A stretch of DNA of 64,000 nt. Origin: Lactifluus volemus (Eukaryota; Basidiomycota; Agaricomycetes; Russulales; Russulaceae). The translations under genes were made by a program, and so were the position numbers. Below, in pieces: positions 9,975 through 21,440 of the stretch. The stretch lies in assembly GCA_022376515.1 (NCBI GenBank), contig WTXI01000096.1:1-64000 (forward strand), read 5' to 3'. The notes below the pieces were generated by a model. It made no database searches. It worked only from the letters and a program-made list of their open reading frames with translations, and had not been told where the DNA came from. Each line of letters begins with the position of its first letter. Position 1 is the stretch's first letter.

Positions 9975-12900
9975 ATGCCAAAGGTCTCTCACAGCCGATT
10001 CCCCCCTTATTATCATCGCTATAGCTCAGGTTCTCAACCCTCTAACATACAGTCTATCAGTCGCCCGCAGGCCGGAGAAATTCAACCAAGCTTGCTCCCT
10101 CTCCAGGTCACCGGTGCGTATCTTTTATGTTTTCGATCTGACAAGTACTTAATTTCTGTCTCCTGTCAGTCCTCAGAGCGCATACCATTCCCCGTCTCAA
10201 GACCATCCTTGGCGAAAATAGAAAATTTTATGTTACGGTAACCTGTGGGGAGAATACGTGGCAGTCACAACCTGTGCGGAGGGTTGCGCAACGCGTCGAA
10301 TGGAACGAAACCGTCAACACATTGTAAGAAATGTCAAAGTTTTATTATTATGTGCAACTGAGTCTCCTCCAGTGCTGTGCAACTACGCTCCTGTATTACG
10401 ATATCTCTTTATGCGAACAAGACAATGACGACCGACATCCTTGTTGGAAGGGAGGAGGTCACCTGTCAACCCCGACACGGTTCGTTTGCTCCTTAGAATT
10501 ACTCATACGTATAGCTAAATGTCCTTTTGAAGAACTTGACATTGTTTTCGCCAGTACTGGCGGACATGCTGGACGTACAGGAGTGCCGGCCACAGTGCTA
10601 GCGATCACCATGTCGGTGGCCACGAGTTCCTCTCTGACTGTGGCAGTCAACACTCCGAACCCCGCATCCTCCGAAACGGCCAACACTGTTGCTGAAGGAG
10701 GCGCTACGCGTCATAATGTCTCCAACAGCGAACTCATACAATCCACGACAGTTTCCACCCCTCTATCACGTACTCTCGATCATGCTGAAGAAGCTATGGA
10801 TGCGGTAAAATCATGGAAGAGTACAGTCAATGTTATCAAATGCGTGATGGAAATTATTCACCCAATTGCTGATGTATACCTAATATCAGTTTTGCCTGCT
10901 CCTCTGAGCTAACTTTTGCTCTTTAGCAAATCCCTCACGCCAAGCTAGCATGGAGCCTGCTCTCAAAGATCCCTGAGGTCCGTGTTCTTGCCTTGTCGGA
11001 GGATATGGAATATTCACACTTTTTCTCCCGCCTCACCACCAGACCTTGCTACACCAGTTTCAACGTGACGACAACGTCCGAACGCTACTTGAGTCGATAC
11101 GGAATGCGTTCGAATTTGCAAAGGAGGCGGATCTATTGAGGAACATTCAACCGGCGTCTACGCAAGCAAAAATCCTCGATGAGATGCTGGAGTGCGTCTC
11201 TAAATCTGCCGAATTCATTGTATCGTATGCCAAGGATGTCCAAGTTGGCACGTCGTCTGACTTCTCTCCTTGCCCATTTTAACATGTGATCTTTAGGAAA
11301 GCGGACATTGAAGAATATTGGCGGACGAGCTGACAAAAAAGTCGAACGCTACCGCACCACACTCGCCCAACTGCGAGAAAATTTCCTCGCCAGTGCTACT
11401 GTCACCACTGAAATTACTGTACTACAAGCTGGTGCGTAATTCTGGTAGACACAAGATCATCGGATCATCGATCTGACCAGGTGAACACAGAAATGGGTGC
11501 AATAATCAGAGAATTGCCTTACAGGGGAGGGTGGCGATTCGGCGATGAGAGGCGCTGTCTTCCAAGCACACGCGAAGATTTTCTGGATCACATTGCCAAG
11601 TGGATCGAGAATCCGAAATCTAAACGTGGGCTGGTTCTCCTCGGCCAGGCAGGCACGGGAAAGTCATCGATTGCGCATGAGCTTGCCCGTCGTTTGACAG
11701 GAAGGGTCTCGGCTCCTACTTTGCTTTTGTGCGGAAAGAGCAGTCGAAGGACGAGGCTTACCAGCTCTTCACGACTATCGCTCGTGACCTTTCCTATCGC
11801 AATTCTGCGTTCAAACTCGCCCTCGTGAGGGTCCTTAAGGAGAACCCGTCTCTTTGTGGAACTCGGGATTATCGCCTACTCTTTCAATCCCTCCTCCTCG
11901 AACCGCTCAAGCACCTGCCACTTCCCAGTCCAATTCTTATTGTTATCGACGCTTTAGATGAGAGTGGAGCCATAATCGGCAAGGTCGGATTACACACGTT
12001 CCTTGCTCAACATCTCGTCGATCTTCCATTACAATTCCGCATTCTCGTCACCTCGAGGCTGGAGGACGGTATCGAATCCGCGTTCGCAAACGCATTATCT
12101 GTCGACACCCTCTACATGGATGATCCCAAGCTCGCTGCCAAGACGGAGCAAGATATTGCCGTGTATCTTCAGGCCGAGCTCCCTCTTGACGTATTCAAAG
12201 ACCATGGTGGCGAGTTAGCGAAGGCAGCAGAGGGCCTGTTCCAATGGGCAGCCGTTGCGTCTGGATTCATAAATAAGCCTCCTGCCAGTTTTGGGTTCAG
12301 CAAGAACAAATGCGTACAGCGCCTGTTGGGACACTCTCGAGGTCTCCATGGACAAGATCCGTTGGACAAGTTATACACGGAAGTCCTAGAAGGGTATCTC
12401 GAACCACAAGAAGCACAGACTCTATTCCGGTCCGTCATGGGACAGCTCTTTGCTGCGACCGAACCGCTTTCCATCTCTTCCTTAATTGTCCTGCGTCGGT
12501 ATGCCCCCATTGACGACTCCGAGGATTTCGAACCCGTTCTTGAGATGCTCCATCAACTCGGCTCACTGCTGAGTAATGTCACATCACCTGATCAGACACG
12601 TCCTATTGCTCCTCTCCATACCTCCTTCCGCGACTTTCTGACCAGCAAGAAGAGTAATGCCTTTTATGTGGACCTTGGGGATGCGCACCGTCAATTGGCA
12701 CATTCTTGCCTGAATCTAATGCTCGACACCCTGGAATTCAACATTTGTAAACTCGAGTCGTCATATGTTGCCAACATCGATGTGCCTGACCTTGAATCTC
12801 GAATTGCCGAATACATTCCGCCTTCCTTATCGTATTCCTGCATTTTCTGGGATAACCATCTAGAACACATTCCTTTCGAGCGCGACCTCTTCCTGAAACT

Positions 12901-15345
12901 TGGATCCTTTTTTGAAACGACGTTCCTGTTTTGGCTAGAAGTGCTTAGCGTCAAGAGCCGAGTGGGCCTTGCTTTGCCAACGTTGTTGTCCTTGAAGACA
13001 TGGTTGCAGTCTGACCAGCAGAAGGTACGTACATCCTATAATTCAATATGACATGTACTGACTTGTGTATAAAGATGCAACAGCCTTTCCAAGCTGAGGT
13101 GGACGATTTGTTGTCGTTGGTGAACGATGGGTCCGCGTTTGTGCGGTACTTTGGGATGGCCATATCAAGGAGTGCCCCACATATTTATATCTCTGCTATA
13201 CCTTTCGCACCATCCTCTTCCCCCATCGTCAAGCATTACCTTGGTCTATTTCCTCACACTTTGTCCTTGGCCCGCGGGCAGTTGTCTCATTGGCCACCAT
13301 TGGAAATGACAATCGCGGCACATCGCGGTCACGTCAAGTCTGTCGCATTCTCACCTGATGGGCAGTACATTGCCTCGACAGGGGGTTACACTGTTTGCGT
13401 GTGGAATTCCACAACAGGGGAGGCCGTAGCAGGGCCGTTTACTGGGCACACCAAATCGGTCAACTCTATCTCTTTCTCGCCGGACGGACAACGCATTGCC
13501 TCGGCCTCGGATGATTGCACGATTCTCGTCTGGAATACGACAACAGGGGAGGCCCTAGCGGGCCCGTTTACTGGACACACCAGTCGGGTCAGATCTGTCG
13601 CGTTCTCGCCTGAGGGGCGGCGGATTGCCTCGGCCTCTAACGATCGCACGATTCGAGTGTGGGACGCTGCAACAGGGGAGGTCATAGCAGGCCCGTTTAC
13701 TGGACACACCGAGAAGGTCGCTTCTGTTGCATTCTCGCCAGACGGGCACCGGATTGCCTCGGCATCCATCGATGGCACGATTCGCATGTGGAATGCCGCA
13801 ACAGGAGAGGTAGCGGGTCCATTTACTGGTCACACTCAACCGGTCAGAGTCGTTGCATTTTCGCCGGACGGGCAGCGCATCGCCTCGGCCTCGGAGGATT
13901 GCACAATTTGCGTCTGGGATCCCACAACAGGGGAAGTCCTAGCGAGCCCGTTTACTGGACACACCGGTTTTGTCAGATCTGTTGCATTCTCGCCAGAGGG
14001 GCGGCGGATTGCCTCGGCCTCCAACGACTGCACAATTCGCGTGTGGGATGCTGCAACAGGGGAGGTCATAGCAGGCCCATTTATTGGACACACCAATATT
14101 ATCGTTTCTATTGCATTCTCGCCAGACGGGCAGCGCCTTGTCTCAGCATCCTTCGATGGCACGATTCGCATGTGGGGCGCCGCAACAGGAGAGGTAGCGA
14201 GCCCATTTACTGCTCGCACTCAACCGGTCAGAGCCATTGCATTTTCACCGGACGGGCAGCTCATCGCCTCGGCCTCGTACGGTGGCATGATTTGGGTGTG
14301 GGGTGCCGCCGCAGGAGAGGTCATAGCGGGCCCGTTTACTGGACACATCGGTCCGATCTTTTCTGTTGTATTTTCACCAGACGGGCAGCGCATTGCTTCG
14401 GCCTCGCAAGATTTCACGATTCGGGTGTGGGATGCCACAACAGGCAAGGTTGTAGTGGGCCCGTTTATTGGACACACCAATGTCGTCAGATCTGTTGCGT
14501 TCTCGCCAGACGGACGACACCTCGCCTCAGCTTCAGACGATCAGACGATTCGTTTGTGGGATGCCGCGATAGGAGAAGTGGTAGCAGTACCGTTTACTGG
14601 GCACACCGACAGAGTTTATTCTGTTTCATTTTCGCCTGATGGGGAGCACATCGCCTCGGCCTCGAAAGATCGCACGATTCGCGTTTGGGATGTCACGACG
14701 GGGAGGGTTGCAGCAGCCCCGTTTACTGGACACAGAGATAGGGTCAGATCTGTTGCATTCTCACCAAATGGGCGGCGCATCGTCTCGTCCTCGGACGATC
14801 ATACGATTCGCGTGTGGGACGCGACAACAGGAAAGACCGTAGTGGGCCCGCTTACTGGACACACACGACAGGTCTTTTCTGTTGCGTTCTCGCCAGACGG
14901 GGAGCGCATTTCCTCTGCCTCGGATGACTGCACAATTCGCGTGTGGGATGCTTCAACAGGACGGGTCGTAGCGGGCCCATTAATTGGGCATGCCGGTTGG
15001 GTAAAATCTGTTGCATTCTCGCCGGACGGTCAGCGCGTAGCAACGGCCTCCGGAGATTGCACGATTCGTATGTGGGATGTTGCAACAGATGGGGTAGCAG
15101 GCCAGAGTACCGGACGCACCAAAATCGAAGATGATTTCATGAGCAGATTCCGTATTAATGATGATGGTTGGATGTGTGGGGAACAGGGAGAACTTCTTTT
15201 ATGGATTCCCCATATTCACCGACCATATTTGCAGAGATCTAACACTTTCTGGATTGCAGGGCCAAATGAAACTCGGCTGGACCTGGCAAACTTTGTGCAC
15301 GGATCAAATTGGGCTAGAGTATATGTTCATAATTCATCTAAATAG
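9975..15345 (+). CDS. C2-like/NACHT/WD40 NOD-like receptor, right copy
   Basis: This is a predicted intracellular immune or heterokaryon-incompatibility type receptor. In order: a disordered start (MPKVSHSRFPP...) and a C2-like domain (VTVLRAHTIPRLK, RKFYVTVTCGENTW, RVEWNETVNTLF, LVGREE). A helical region follows (AKLAWSLLSKIPE, FQRDDNVRTLL, LKNIGGRADKKVERYR). Then come the Walker A motif GQAGTGKSS (about 11647-11673), the NACHT Walker B region (ILIVIDALDESG, about 11934-11970) and a helical linker. A 50-nt intron (13025-13074) precedes 14 WD40 repeats and the cap DGWMCGEQGELLLWIP. Other introns that fit are 10114-10169, 10324-10372, 10874-10926 and 10978-11042; joins at 11244-11480 are uncertain. 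The ATG at 13048 is intronic. Two single-base losses, near 10484 (CCTTAG) and 11691 (CGTTTGAC), break the frame before and just after the P-loop. The gene is therefore either recently disabled or an assembly error. Confidence 0.85.
13315..15117 (+). repeat. WD40 repeat array of the right copy (14 intact units)
   Basis: Fourteen units lie in one open frame. Units 2-4, 5-7 and 8-10 form triads. The middle members (3 and 6) are nearly identical. The third members (4 and 7) share TIRMW and are one codon short. Units 5 and 8 both begin TQPVR. One triad is about 384 nt. The residue pair after GHT varies from unit to unit (KS, SR, EK, QP, GF, NI, QP, GP, NV, DR, DR, RQ, GW) while the framework does not. 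Confidence 0.92.
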
Positions 15346-16552
15346 CCAGTTATATGCTATGTTTTTTAATATCTGAGCAGAAACAATCACCAATCTCAAA
15401 CATATTCAAGTTCCCAGTAAGCTCGCACCACGGGCAAGCTGGCAAGAGCAGCGATTCGATGTGACTACTGGTGGCACTGCACATACGAGACACCATGATA
15501 ACATGGGTAAGGTAAACACAATAGGACTCGGATAACACAGCAACCGAATGAAAGCATTGCACCGGCCAGGTCTTCATTCGACCCTACTGGAGTTTCAGGA
15601 TGGGCGTGACATACCTAAAAATGCTCTTCTCTGAGCCAGTTACAAGCATCGGTAGTGCGATCGTTGATCGGCAAGAGAGAAACCCTTAAACCATCTCCAA
15701 ATCCGAGTTCTTAGGGAGTCAGAGAAGCATATACGTCTGCCGTCAGAAGCTAGCCATTTTCCATTCCTTGGAAGCGTCGTCCCAGGCTTGCGCAATAACG
15801 GTCCCACATTTCGCGCGGTAATTGGTTTCCGACGAATCTACAGGGGTAAGCCATCTATAAATCTCCTTCTGGAACCGCTCGCCTGCGAGGCAGGTTCAGC
15901 TTGAAGAACAACTTGTTGACATGACTCTGCTATCAGTTGACACCTTGCGGTCTACGCGCACAATTCTCTAGTCGATGATTGATAGCTAGCGAGGAAAGGT
16001 ATACGTACCATCCATGACTTTTCTTCAAATTATTAATAAGACCACTGTGGACACTTCAAGCGTCTGAGCAGCTGAAATCCAAACCTCCTTATGCTTAAGT
16101 TGGTCCAACCGTTGCGAGTGCACAGCCTCAATTTCTCTTTTCTGAGCTTTCAAAATCTCTCTGTGGGATGGTGAGCCAATACAAGAAGTCGCTTTCTACT
16201 AACCGGTCCTTGCTTTATATATATGCAAGCATTTAATGGAATTTGACGAGAGAGACGTGTCTTTCTTCCCTCATCCAGCTTATTATATTTCGGTGCATCA
16301 GGCAGAGTCTTCTATTTTGGTGTCAGCGCGAGAAGAAAGGTATACGCGTTGAGTGGGAACATCGAATTGACGAAGAAATTGGAGCTGAGGACGGAATTGA
16401 AATTAGGGGAAAACCTATGAATTCGTTGACCAAGTCCAGTCCGAGAAAAAAGTAGGGAAGAAGGATATGAAATCCACCCCAGTGTGTTTGGCGCAGCGAT
16501 AAAGGCATGAGAAAGGAGGCCCGCATCATGATGGACCTAGTCGGAATATTGA
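15346..16552. other. 3' flank of the right NLR, no gene seen
   Basis: Duplicated non-coding sequence matching 3600-4056 and 4316-5125. The MITE present in the left copy is absent here: the join is at about 15755, in AGCTAGCCATTTTCC. Confidence 0.7.
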
Positions 16553-16599
16553 CATCAGCAAAAAACTTAAAACCTAACATGGCTACCGCATTTTGTTAT

Positions 16600-17050
16600 G
16601 TAAGGTTAGGGTTTTGGTGCCATTACTATGTGATCACTACGCTATGATGAACATTACATATGTTACTATATTGACATTAGGATTCCAAACATACAGTAGG
16701 ATATGTTGTGCCTACTAATGTAACTGTAAGGCATGGCAGAATGTCTTGTAAGGGTTGGGAAGGTTACTAAAGTGATACCTAATATTGTACTAGTGTGTTT
16801 GTATGCTAATATGTTGATAGTAGGGCGCTCATTGTACGGTAGGCTAGAATTTACCTAGTAACATGATTGTAAGGCGCCGTGGGGCATCTTGTAAGAGCCA
16901 GGAAGGCTACTAACATAGTACCTAGGGCATTATATGGCTCTACTAGGGTACTCATTATACAGTAGGTGAAATTTTACCTACTAATGCTATTGTAAGATCC
17001 AATGGGGCATCTTGTAAGAGCTGGGGAGGCTACTAATGTGGTACCAAGGG
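16600..17050. repeat. Left subterminal repeat block of the 4.9 kb element
   Basis: Diverged tandem units of about 140-150 bp recur about three times. Each carries CTTGTAAG(A/G)G, then AAGGCTACTAA or similar, then ATACAGTAGG-like sequence (for example near 16748, 16889 and 17010). No coding frame. Confidence 0.65.
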
Positions 17051-17639
17051 TGCGAGGTCCAGGTCAGTGGATGGGCTCACCACACTCGATGCTTACTTTG
17101 CTCTCTGATATATGTATTATGGATGTATATATATATCAAAGTCCATCATTATTGGTCACGCTCATGCTGGTACACCTTCCGCAGCAGGAGCAGCGTCTGC
17201 ACTATCGATCGGCATGCGCCACGGTCCGTTCACTGTCGTTCCCCCAGCAGCAGCCCCACCACCGCGCGTGGCGGCTAACAACAACCAACTCGCGGCACCA
17301 CCCACCCGTCGGACGCGAAGGCACGTAAATGAGAGATCGAAGAGTTGCGGAGGACGATAGCGGCGCTATGCGATGAACTGAGTCGTGTCGGGGGGAAGCA
17401 CCTTCTTTGCCAAGTTGGCTAGCGATATGTGCGGTTTCGGGTCCGAGCCTGATGCGGTAGTAGTGGCAACCCCTGAGCGTTGTGAGTGCATCGTGAAGCG
17501 AAATCAGCAGTGCGCTGAATCATTCAAAGGTTGTGACGGGTGCGCCGAGCGCCGAGCGGGGACAGATCAACCGTGGCCAACGGAGCAGGCTATCTCTCTT
17601 TCAGCAGCCAGATCTCTCAAGACAAAAAAAGGGAAGGCA

Positions 17640-19376
17640 ACACGTACGACTTCCAGATCGTCCTCCGGCACCACTGCCGGAACCACTGGTAGAAAGAGTG
17701 ATGCCTACACGCTGAGCATAGACTTGTGCAGCGGCGTCGAGCCAAGCTTTGCCCTTGGCCTCTGACCCCATGTGCTTGGCAGGCTCCATGGTGGTAGCAA
17801 TCAGTAGCATGGCGTCGGCGCGTTGGGGACCCAAGCCCCATGCCTTAGAAATGTGAGCTTTCGCACTTGAGATGTTGAAACCACCGGGCATCTTGCCACC
17901 CGACGCGAGATTAGTGGAATATAACCTGAGATTGCTGGAGTGACCAGGTGCAAGGGCAGCGCCAAGATCCTTGAGCGGCGGCTCCTCGTCCTTATCAGGC
18001 GCGGATGAAAACTCGCCCTGAAGGCCGCCCATAATCTCATTTTGAAGGGTCGACTTGCCATTAGAGAGATCCCTTATGGACTTGGAGAGAGGGATTTCGC
18101 TGAGTTGCTTCTTTAACTTTTGAGAGACAATCGCAGCAAGGATGTCGACAGCACCGATCTCAGTGTCTTCGATCGTAACAGCAGGACCGGCGGCAGCCGG
18201 AGTAGCGGTAGCAACTGCGACTGGCACACTTGGTAGTGGAGTGGGTGCCGGAGGTGCTGTTTCACTGGCTGCGTCTGTCCAGATGTTACCTCAAGGTCAT
18301 CTTCGAACTGATAATAGATCTCCTTCTGATGCTTTGGAGCACAGAATACTCGACGGACAACGCTAGTTGAGTCATCCATTGCCTCGTATTTGGCCTTGAG
18401 GGTGCGTACAGCCATACCAGTGAGAGTTGAGGATGGGCCAATCTCGATGAAGCGCTCAAACCTGTACTGTCCGAAGAATAGATCTTGGGTTTCGATCCAG
18501 CGCATAGGGGAAGCAAACTGGTAAGATAGCAGCTCAACTAGCAGAACCCAGGAGAGCTTCTGCCATTGCTCGGGGGCATCCCAGTGTTCTTCATCCCATT
18601 TGTAAAGAACTTTCGAGAGCCGTGGAGATAATGTGTGGTTATAGATGAGTTCGGCATAGGCCTTGTTGATGGCGAAGGGTGATGCAATTAAGTTAGGGAT
18701 ATAGATGCCTTCGAGAAGCAACGAGTCCAGGAGAGTGGATGGGATTTTCTTCGATAGATCTGAAGGGTCACTTAGATTGAGCAAGAGGGAAAAGCCAAAC
18801 TACACTCACATGCACAGAAGGGCATGACGCCAGACCAGATGTAACGTGAGTGGAAAGGAGCATCGATGCCTGCGAGAGGAATGGTGGTGAGACCACGTTC
18901 AAGCACAATATAACCTTCGGTCATTTGCTTTTCGAGGGCATGGTCATAGCAGTTGTTGACGATGTCCTTCAGCATATCCTTAACTTTAGCGAGACCAAAT
19001 TTCTCAGTCAGCTGGACAACGATAGTGAGCGTAACGAATAGCCAGAAATCTAAGAATACGTGCCTTAGTGATATCGACCTTCTGCACCTTGAGATTTCGT
19101 CAAGGTTTGCAACGTGACAAGCTCGCCAGCACAGACATATTGTTGGCCCTGGTATCGATCAGCAGCCATATAGCAACGTAAAAATGGTGACGCACCTTGA
19201 TGTTGAAATTCACGATCTCCAATAGGCAGTCTCTGATGTTGGAGATAGTATCGACGAAGGGCCGCATCATCGAACGTCTGGCTAACACAACTGGGATTGA
19301 CGGCACACATGGCATCGTTCGAGCGGCTCAGCTCATCACGTTCGACCAAAACTTGCAAGGAGCTCCCGTCTTCTCA
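17640..19376 (-). pseudogene. Fungal fatty acid synthase fragment: transferase end plus ACP
   Basis: Read on the minus strand, the fragment starts inside the malonyl/palmitoyl-transferase region (VERDELSRS, CAVNPS, ISNIRDCLLEIVNFN, GIDAPFHSRYIWSGVMPF, LLSYQFASPMRWIETQD, IEIGPSSTLTGMAVRTLK). It then runs through an Ala/Pro linker into the acyl carrier domain (PLSKSIRDL, GKSTLQNEI with the likely pantetheine serine, KMPGGFN, AWGLGPQRADAML). It ends in the Ser/Gly linker after the ACP, with no ketoreductase, ketosynthase or enoyl reductase. Intron remnants are present, for example 18772-18810 (gtgagt...ctaag) and one near 19135-19195. The frame changes by one lost base near 18270, between the transferase end and the linker. 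In a working FAS these domains sit in a multi-thousand-residue enzyme, so this piece cannot make fatty acids. It lies inside the CATCAG element. Confidence 0.88.
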
Positions 19377-19479
19377 TGACATAAGGTCAGCGTGACCTTG
19401 GCCTGAGGTTATGTGGCGCCCGCTTACACGCCCGTCTTGGCCGAGGTCCGACCCGATGACCATCAACTTGAAGTTGAAT

Positions 19480-19551
19480 CCCGTCTTAGGTATTTAAATT
19501 GGTGTCATCACACTGTCATCCCCCACTGTCTGTTAGTCTTCTTCCTTCACC
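19480..19551 (+). promoter_or_regulatory. Possible captured promoter/5' UTR of the 5-phosphatase gene
   Basis: A TATTTAAAT motif (about 19489-19497) is followed by a pyrimidine-rich leader and CACC before the ATG at 19552, a common fungal core-promoter layout. This suggests the element took the start of the phosphatase gene with its own promoter. Confidence 0.4.
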
Positions 19552-20925
19552 ATGTCTGGCTCTCATCATACACTATCGCAGCATCATGGTGACACCATTG
19601 ACAAGAAGGGGTCGAAAGAGGTCAAGGAGGTAAGTGATTTAGCTGTGTCATAGTACTGTAAACTGACATCATATATTCAGTAGCTTGAAATGTATGCTAT
19701 CGCCTTCTTCTCTCTCTATATGACTTACCCCCTGTATGCGCCAGCGCTGGTCAAGTGTACCTCAGTCTTTCGGGCATCCCACTCGGCCTTTGCGCAGGTT
19801 TCAAATTGGGCGGCGGCGACAAGGACAAGGACCGCGAAAGAGACAAAGACGAGACAAAGAACAGCCCAACGATGAGCACGATCCATCCGAATCGCCTCAC
19901 GAAAGTCGCGTGGCGGCCCACAAGTCGGACGGTGATGAGCCTGTGCCGCACACGCACGGCTGGACCTCGATCAGGGAGGTCTTTTTCATGCACGGTATGA
20001 CTGTCGTCGGTCCTGGCGGGTGGACGAGAGCGGAAAGGACAGGCATCATCACCATCACCATCATCAGAACCATTCGCATCCCGAGTTGAGACACGTGTCC
20101 TCGGCCAGCGATGTGCGACGTCGCCGCAATAACACCAAAGGGCCCTATGAGATGCTCGTCAAAGCGCATGATGGGTCCATACCTCGCCGTATTCGTGCAT
20201 CGCGATGCAAAACACCTCGTCCAGGGTGCGTCCCTTCTCTTTTTCTTTTTCCAATTTGTTGCGGGAGAATGTGGTTTGCTGGTGACTACAGGACTCATTG
20301 GTGGCCGGGTTGGTAACAAGGGTGCCGTTGGGATCAGTTTGAAGATTGTGAATACGACAATACTGTTTGTCAACGTGCATTTAGCTGGTAACGTTACACC
20401 TTCCTGAGTGTAGTCCCCCCAAGGTCCCTGACGTAGGGTGAACGTAGCTCATGAGGGCAATGCCCCCCCAGTCGATTAGCCAATCTAGCGAAAATCAAGG
20501 TATGTCTTTAATATTTTCGGGGCGAGCCGAGGTTGAGACAGAATTGGCGCAGAATGAATTAGCGGTGGACGATTTCCTCAACGCTGATGACCCACGCATG
20601 GTAGCTGAAGGTCTGGGATCTGTCGCCCAATCCACATACCCAACCAATTTACAGTTCTATTCCCAGATATCACCAATCGTTTTCACTTTAGGTTTCTTTT
20701 CGGGGACTTTAACTTCCGTCTTGATATCTCGCATGTACCTGCAGACTGGCTCATATCCCGTCGTGGTATGGCCGTAATCTCCCCTCACTTCGAGTGTCTG
20801 CTCAAAACATTTGCTTTAGATTGCGCACAAGCTCTCGCATTTGACCAGCTATACAACATCATGCGGGTACTGCAAGGAGATCGGGCGTGCATGAAAGATG
20901 GTGCGTTCGTTATGTCCAGATTACA
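19552..20925 (+). pseudogene. Inositol-polyphosphate 5-phosphatase fragment
   Basis: The ATG at 19552 opens an exon (MSGSHHTLSQHHGDT...) with a gtaagt donor at about 19630. A charged, His-rich stretch follows, then the start of the 5-phosphatase fold: KGPYEMLVKA, MMGPYLAVFVHRDAKH, TGLIGGRVGNKGAVGI, ILFVNVHLA, VDDFLNADDPRM, the active-site motif GDFNFRLD (about 20702-20725), ADWLISRRGMA and AQALAFDQLYN. Homology stops at about 20925, before the second signature (P.W.DR.L), so the catalytic domain is incomplete. A frame change lies near 20168 (two bases lost or one gained). Family members remove the 5-phosphate from phosphoinositides at membranes. It lies head-to-head with the FAS fragment inside the CATCAG element. 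Confidence 0.82.
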
Positions 20926-21039
20926 AGCCTTTAAGAATTTATGGATGGCAGTTGGTGTCCCGTCGTTATCGCAACACTTCAGATTTGGGGCCGTTGCTTG
21001 TGCCCAGCAGTGAGCTATGCATGTAGTAGATAGTGCCAA

Positions 21040-21440
21040 TACAAGTTTTATTACCAGCGTGGTATAGAATGGTTATAATGTACAACAGTCTGGCCAAGTA
21101 TGCCTTGTCTGGGAGACATCTAGTAAGGCCTAGCATAGATACACTTCCCTAGTAAATCCTGACAAGTAGTGTTACCCTTCTATACCTTGCAATGGCTACT
21201 AGGCAGCCTAGGCTAGCCATATTGGCTACTCTCTAACAAGTCTTGTGGGCACCTAGTAGCCTAGTAATGCCTAACATATATACCAGATATTGCAAGATGC
21301 ACTACCCTTTTGTACCCTTGTGGTGGCTAGCCAACTCCCCTACTCTCTTGCAATGAATTACAATGTCATATACTAGGGTACTAGATATAGTACATATAGT
21401 GACACTTATAAGGCCCTAACATGTCCCTAACAGGGCCTAG
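21040..21440. repeat. Right subterminal repeat block of the 4.9 kb element
   Basis: AT-rich sequence with repeated CTAGTA, GGCTACTAGG and CTAACA(A/T)GTC words. It resembles the inverse of the left block but is strongly diverged. No coding frame. Confidence 0.55.

Noticed and set aside
17640..19376. Working stand-alone ACP or transferase gene
   Set aside because: It has no start, ends in the linker after the ACP, has a frame break, and lies inside a transposon-like element.
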